Shown here in pieces: positions 60,779 to 64,000 of a stretch of DNA of 64,000 nt (position 1 is its first letter; every line of letters starts with the position of its first letter). Under the pieces are notes generated by a model that saw nothing but the letters and a program-made list of their open reading frames with translations, was not told the origin of the DNA and did not search any database. The position numbers were made by a program, and so were the translations under genes. Source of the DNA: Verrucomicrobia bacterium SCGC AAA164-E04 (GTDB lineage: Bacteria; Verrucomicrobiota; Verrucomicrobiia; Limisphaerales; AAA164-E04); NCBI GenBank assembly GCA_000383715.1, contig KB911838.1, forward strand, positions 221,755 through 285,754, read 5' to 3'.

Positions 60779-61462
60779 ATGAATGCATCCCAGAAAATCC
60801 ATTGCCCCTCCTGCGGTATAATCATTGTATTTTCCTCTGAACAGGAAGGTACGACTGATGCCTGTCCCAGTTGCAATGCACCCATTTGGCTTTCTCACCT
60901 TGCCAATGAGGGTGACTCAAGGAGCACAAGCAAATTCGAATCCATTGCCGGACAACAGTCGAAGCAGCAAAGCAACCGTTCCCATCCTGTCACCACCGCT
61001 TTACTCGCTCTTCTGCTCCTGTTTAACCTCTTGCTTGGCTTTCAAGTTGCTCAACTCAAGGCGCAAATCAAGAAAGGAATCCGACCCCCTCTGGGGTCAC
61101 ATTTGCAAGATATGGCTCAAATTATCCCCGGATCGTCCAGTTTAGTCAGGCAAGCCAATACTTATCGGCTCAACAACGCAACTCTCCCCGGTCAGGAATC
61201 GATCGACATCCTGCTGGAACTCCTTGAAATCCTTGATGAAGACATTCGGACAGAAATGACGGATTTACAAACGGGTGTTCTGACCCATTCTGAATCCATC
61301 AATGAATTGATGGAAGTAACCGGTCAGTTAACCACCTCAATGGAATCCACCTATGAAAACCTGTCCAACGTTTCCACCGGTCTGGAGCAGTTATCGACCA
61401 GATTGGCTGAAGTTCAGGATAATCAACAGGTATTGCAGAACATCTTGAACCAATCACGCTAG
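60779..61462 (+). CDS. Hypothetical zinc-ribbon, TM and coiled-coil protein embedded in the T2SS operon
   Basis: IHCPSCGIIIVFSSEQEGTTDACPSCNAPIW (CPxC...CPxC), TM ALLALLLLFNLLLGFQVAQL, then helical/coiled-coil C-terminus. Confidence 0.7.
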   Translation: MNASQKIHCPSCGIIIVFSSEQEGTTDACPSCNAPIWLSHLANEGDSRSTSKFESIAGQQSKQQSNRSHPVTTALLALLLLFNLLLGFQVAQLKAQIKKGIRPPLGSHLQDMAQIIPGSSSLVRQANTYRLNNATLPGQESIDILLELLEILDEDIRTEMTDLQTGVLTHSESINELMEVTGQLTTSMESTYENLSNVSTGLEQLSTRLAEVQDNQQVLQNILNQSR

Positions 61463-61588
61463 TGTTATCAGGCTAATGCGCTGAAACAGAGAATCATGAC
61501 AACAAATAATGAGATGTAACCAAGGGCCTCGAAAGGCCGTCTGAACTAGAACGCATCCAAAGTGCTGACCAAAACAAGTTAAAGATCC

Positions 61589-62770
61589 ATGGAAATACAC
61601 AATCCATCCAGACATTCTTTCAGGCACCGAACTCAAGGTTCGGTGTTGATCATTGTCATGTGGGTTTCGTTGGGGCTGGTGAGTGTCACGCTGTATTTTG
61701 CCCATTCCATGTATTTTGAATTCAAGGCAGCCGGAAACGTTTACGAAGGTCACCAGGCTCAGCAGGCCATTGATGGAGCCCTCCGTTATGCCACTTACCT
61801 GCTGGCAAACCTGGAAGAGCCGGGAACCTTGCCTGAAGTGGATACTTATGTCGCGGAGCAGGCTTTGATTGGTGAAGCAACTTTCTGGTATATCGGCCGC
61901 GGTCAGGAAAGCAGTATTGCCGCTACTCCCGTATTCTCTCTGGTGGATGAAGGATCGAAATTGAATCTCAACCTGGCGACACAGGAAATGCTCGAATACC
62001 TGCCTAATATGTCGGCTGATTTCGCTGCTGCCATTGTGGACTGGCGGGATGAAGACGATGAAGCTTCCGAAAATGGAGCCGAAGGAGACGCTTATGGTCG
62101 ATTGAATCCGCCCAGGCAAATCAAGAATGCTCCCTTTGATACAGTCGATGAGCTCATGTTGGTATATGGTGCGGATCCGCTGCTTGTATATGGGGAAGAT
62201 GCCAACTACAATGGTATACTCGACACCAATGAGAATGACGGTGACACTTCTCCCCCCGCTGATAACGCGAATGGATCTCTTGACTTTGGTTTGGTGGAAT
62301 ATGTGACTGTTTATGGTAAGGTCCCACAAGAAGATGAGGGGGAACAAAATAGTGACAATGCGAATGAGTCCGGGGAGGAAACTCTTCAGGTGAATGTCAA
62401 TACAGCCAGCGAGGCAGTGCTTTCTGTTCTCCCTGGCATGGATACCTCCAAGGCTCAGCAACTGGTTTCCTATCGGGCTACGCAGGGACCGCTTGGCGCT
62501 GATATCGAATGGATCAATCAAGCTCTGGATGATGGAGACCTCACTCAGGCGCAGGAGTATTTCACGGGTGTGAGTTATCAGTACACCATTGATGTTGCCG
62601 CTGTGGGTAAAAATGGAAAAGGTTTTCGAAGAACTCAGTTTGTGGTGGACACAGCAGGAGAAGAGCCCGTAGTGATTTACCGCAAGGACCTCGACCGTCA
62701 AGGTTGGGCACTCGGTCAAAACCTTCGACAAGAACTTAATCAGTTTATGCAACAGCAACGTCAAAGATGA
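61589..62770 (+). CDS. gspK: Type II secretion GspK-like
   Basis: GSVLIIVMWVSLGLVSVTLYFAHSMYFEFKAAGN; VDEGSKLNLNLATQEMLEYLP; VNVNTASEAVLSVLPGM. Confidence 0.88.
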   Translation: MEIHNPSRHSFRHRTQGSVLIIVMWVSLGLVSVTLYFAHSMYFEFKAAGNVYEGHQAQQAIDGALRYATYLLANLEEPGTLPEVDTYVAEQALIGEATFWYIGRGQESSIAATPVFSLVDEGSKLNLNLATQEMLEYLPNMSADFAAAIVDWRDEDDEASENGAEGDAYGRLNPPRQIKNAPFDTVDELMLVYGADPLLVYGEDANYNGILDTNENDGDTSPPADNANGSLDFGLVEYVTVYGKVPQEDEGEQNSDNANESGEETLQVNVNTASEAVLSVLPGMDTSKAQQLVSYRATQGPLGADIEWINQALDDGDLTQAQEYFTGVSYQYTIDVAAVGKNGKGFRRTQFVVDTAGEEPVVIYRKDLDRQGWALGQNLRQELNQFMQQQRQR

Positions 62771-64000
62771 TCGGTTTAAAACAAAATAAACCCGTATCCG
62801 TCCTGAGTCTGGATTGGCGCTACGACACGCTTCGTTTCGAATCTGTTCGGAGATCTACGAATGCATGTCAGTCCCGCAAAAAAGGTGAGTTGAATCTTCC
62901 TGAAGATCTCTTTTCGGTCGAACCTGAATTGATAGGGACACAGTTAAGAGAAAAACTCCATTCCTTGGATCTGCAGGGAAAGGCCTGTGTCTCCACACTG
63001 CCGGTTGGCTGGTTGTTTACTTTCCGGACCGAGGTTCCTGATTTAAATGGAGAGGATCTTGAATTCTTTTATGCAACACAGGCTGAGCGTGAATTCCCAT
63101 TTCCGGTCGAAGATCTGCACATTGCCAGATCTGCCTTCCATTCACCGGAAGGTAAATCGTACGTTTTCATGGCAGCTATTCCAGTTCAACGATTGGCACA
63201 TCTCAATAAGGTCCTCGAGTCAGCCAGGCTGAAGCCATTGAGCTGGTCTCTGCATTGGGCAGGCGAAGGGTTTCTGGATTCGCTGCCTGATGCAAATGCT
63301 CTTTGCCTGTCTCCCTCTTCTTCAGGTTTTGATCTGGTAGCTCTTTCGGGACAGAAATTGGCAATGGCACGATCATTGAACGAGACTTCCAATGCCCAGC
63401 AGATTGCCCGTGAGATCAAGATCAGTGCCGGAGAGTTACCTTCCGATTTACAATCGTCTCTGAAGTATTGTTATTATTTTCCGGAACAGGGGGCAGGAGG
63501 CGAGTTTGATCAGGCACTTCAGGACGTGGCTGATCGTCTTGGGCTCAAACCCTCCACCCTTTCCCAGCATCATAGCCCTGCCTTTGGTTTAGCTTCCGAT
63601 TATCTGTTGGATCGAAGGAATCCTTTTGAATTCTTGCCACCTAAAGTCACTGCTTTTCAGGAGTGGAGTCAAAAAATTTCTACAGGTCGCAATAAATGGC
63701 TGGGCGGCGGTGCCGCGGCGGCGATTTTAATTATCAGTCTTCTCTTTTTCTGGCAAAGCCAGAAGCTTCAAGCTCTGGATGAAGAGTGGAAGGCCATGGA
63801 GATTCAAGTCGGTGAACTGGAGGAATTGCAGAATCGCATCCGACTTTATCGTCCCTGGTTTGACGCATCGATTCCAACATTGAAACTTATCCAGCACTTG
63901 GCCGAAGCTTTTCCCGAGCAAGGCGACGTGTGGGTCAAGGAGTTGGATATCCGTGAACCTTACATCGTTGTCTGTTCCGGTTTTGCGCGTAGCAACCGTG
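62767..64000 (+). CDS. GspL/PilM-PilN-like assembly protein (runs off right edge; absent from ORF track)
   Basis: ATG at 62767 overlapping the gspK stop; continuous translation MIGLKQNKPVSVLSLDWRYDTLRFESV...KISTGRNKWLGGGAAAAILIISLLFFWQSQKLQALDEEWKAMEIQVGELEELQNRI...VKELDIREPYIVVCSGFARSNR. Confidence 0.8.
   Translation, partial: MIGLKQNKPVSVLSLDWRYDTLRFESVRRSTNACQSRKKGELNLPEDLFSVEPELIGTQLREKLHSLDLQGKACVSTLPVGWLFTFRTEVPDLNGEDLEFFYATQAEREFPFPVEDLHIARSAFHSPEGKSYVFMAAIPVQRLAHLNKVLESARLKPLSWSLHWAGEGFLDSLPDANALCLSPSSSGFDLVALSGQKLAMARSLNETSNAQQIAREIKISAGELPSDLQSSLKYCYYFPEQGAGGEFDQALQDVADRLGLKPSTLSQHHSPAFGLASDYLLDRRNPFEFLPPKVTAFQEWSQKISTGRNKWLGGGAAAAILIISLLFFWQSQKLQALDEEWKAMEIQVGELEELQNRIRLYRPWFDASIPTLKLIQHLAEAFPEQGDVWVKELDIREPYIVVCSGFARSNR

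Noticed and set aside
61454-62764. 436-aa minus-strand ORF
   Set aside because: Fully antisense to gspK, which has clear motifs; long antisense ORF explained by codon usage

Overview
The window looks like a chromosomal segment from a Verrucomicrobia/PVC-type bacterium. Signs include a DUF1501 protein, a PVC-type haem-binding dehydrogenase with HEAT repeats and cytochrome c, lone prepilin-like proteins with [28 protein letters not shown]-repeat and sulfatase/GH97 genes. Housekeeping genes include a polyprenyl synthetase, ECF sigma factor, Fe/Mn SOD, RmuC, TcdA-like, ClpP, KpsF/GutQ and SelA/SelB. The right end is a type II secretion operon (gspE-F-G-H-I-J-orf-K-L) that runs off the window. I saw no CRISPR array, rRNA, tRNA, prophage or recognisable defence island. 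The most unusual part is the non-coding-looking interval at about 35.35-36.06 kb. It holds an IS3-family transposase tail with in-frame stops, a truncated ORF with a strong Shine-Dalgarno sequence, and a small ORF (VRENNPDHHFFNNHGTWWCHF) whose leader contains a 17-bp hairpin. I read it as a decayed, possibly undescribed small mobile or integrase-like element hit by an IS. Other leads are a half-length carB closed by its own terminator, a GH32 C-terminal relic, a frameshifted gene after an ABC permease, a divergent DHPS-like protein, a phosphatase/cytochrome fusion and a selAB pair without visible selC or selD. All family calls are from memory and motif reading; no searches were run.
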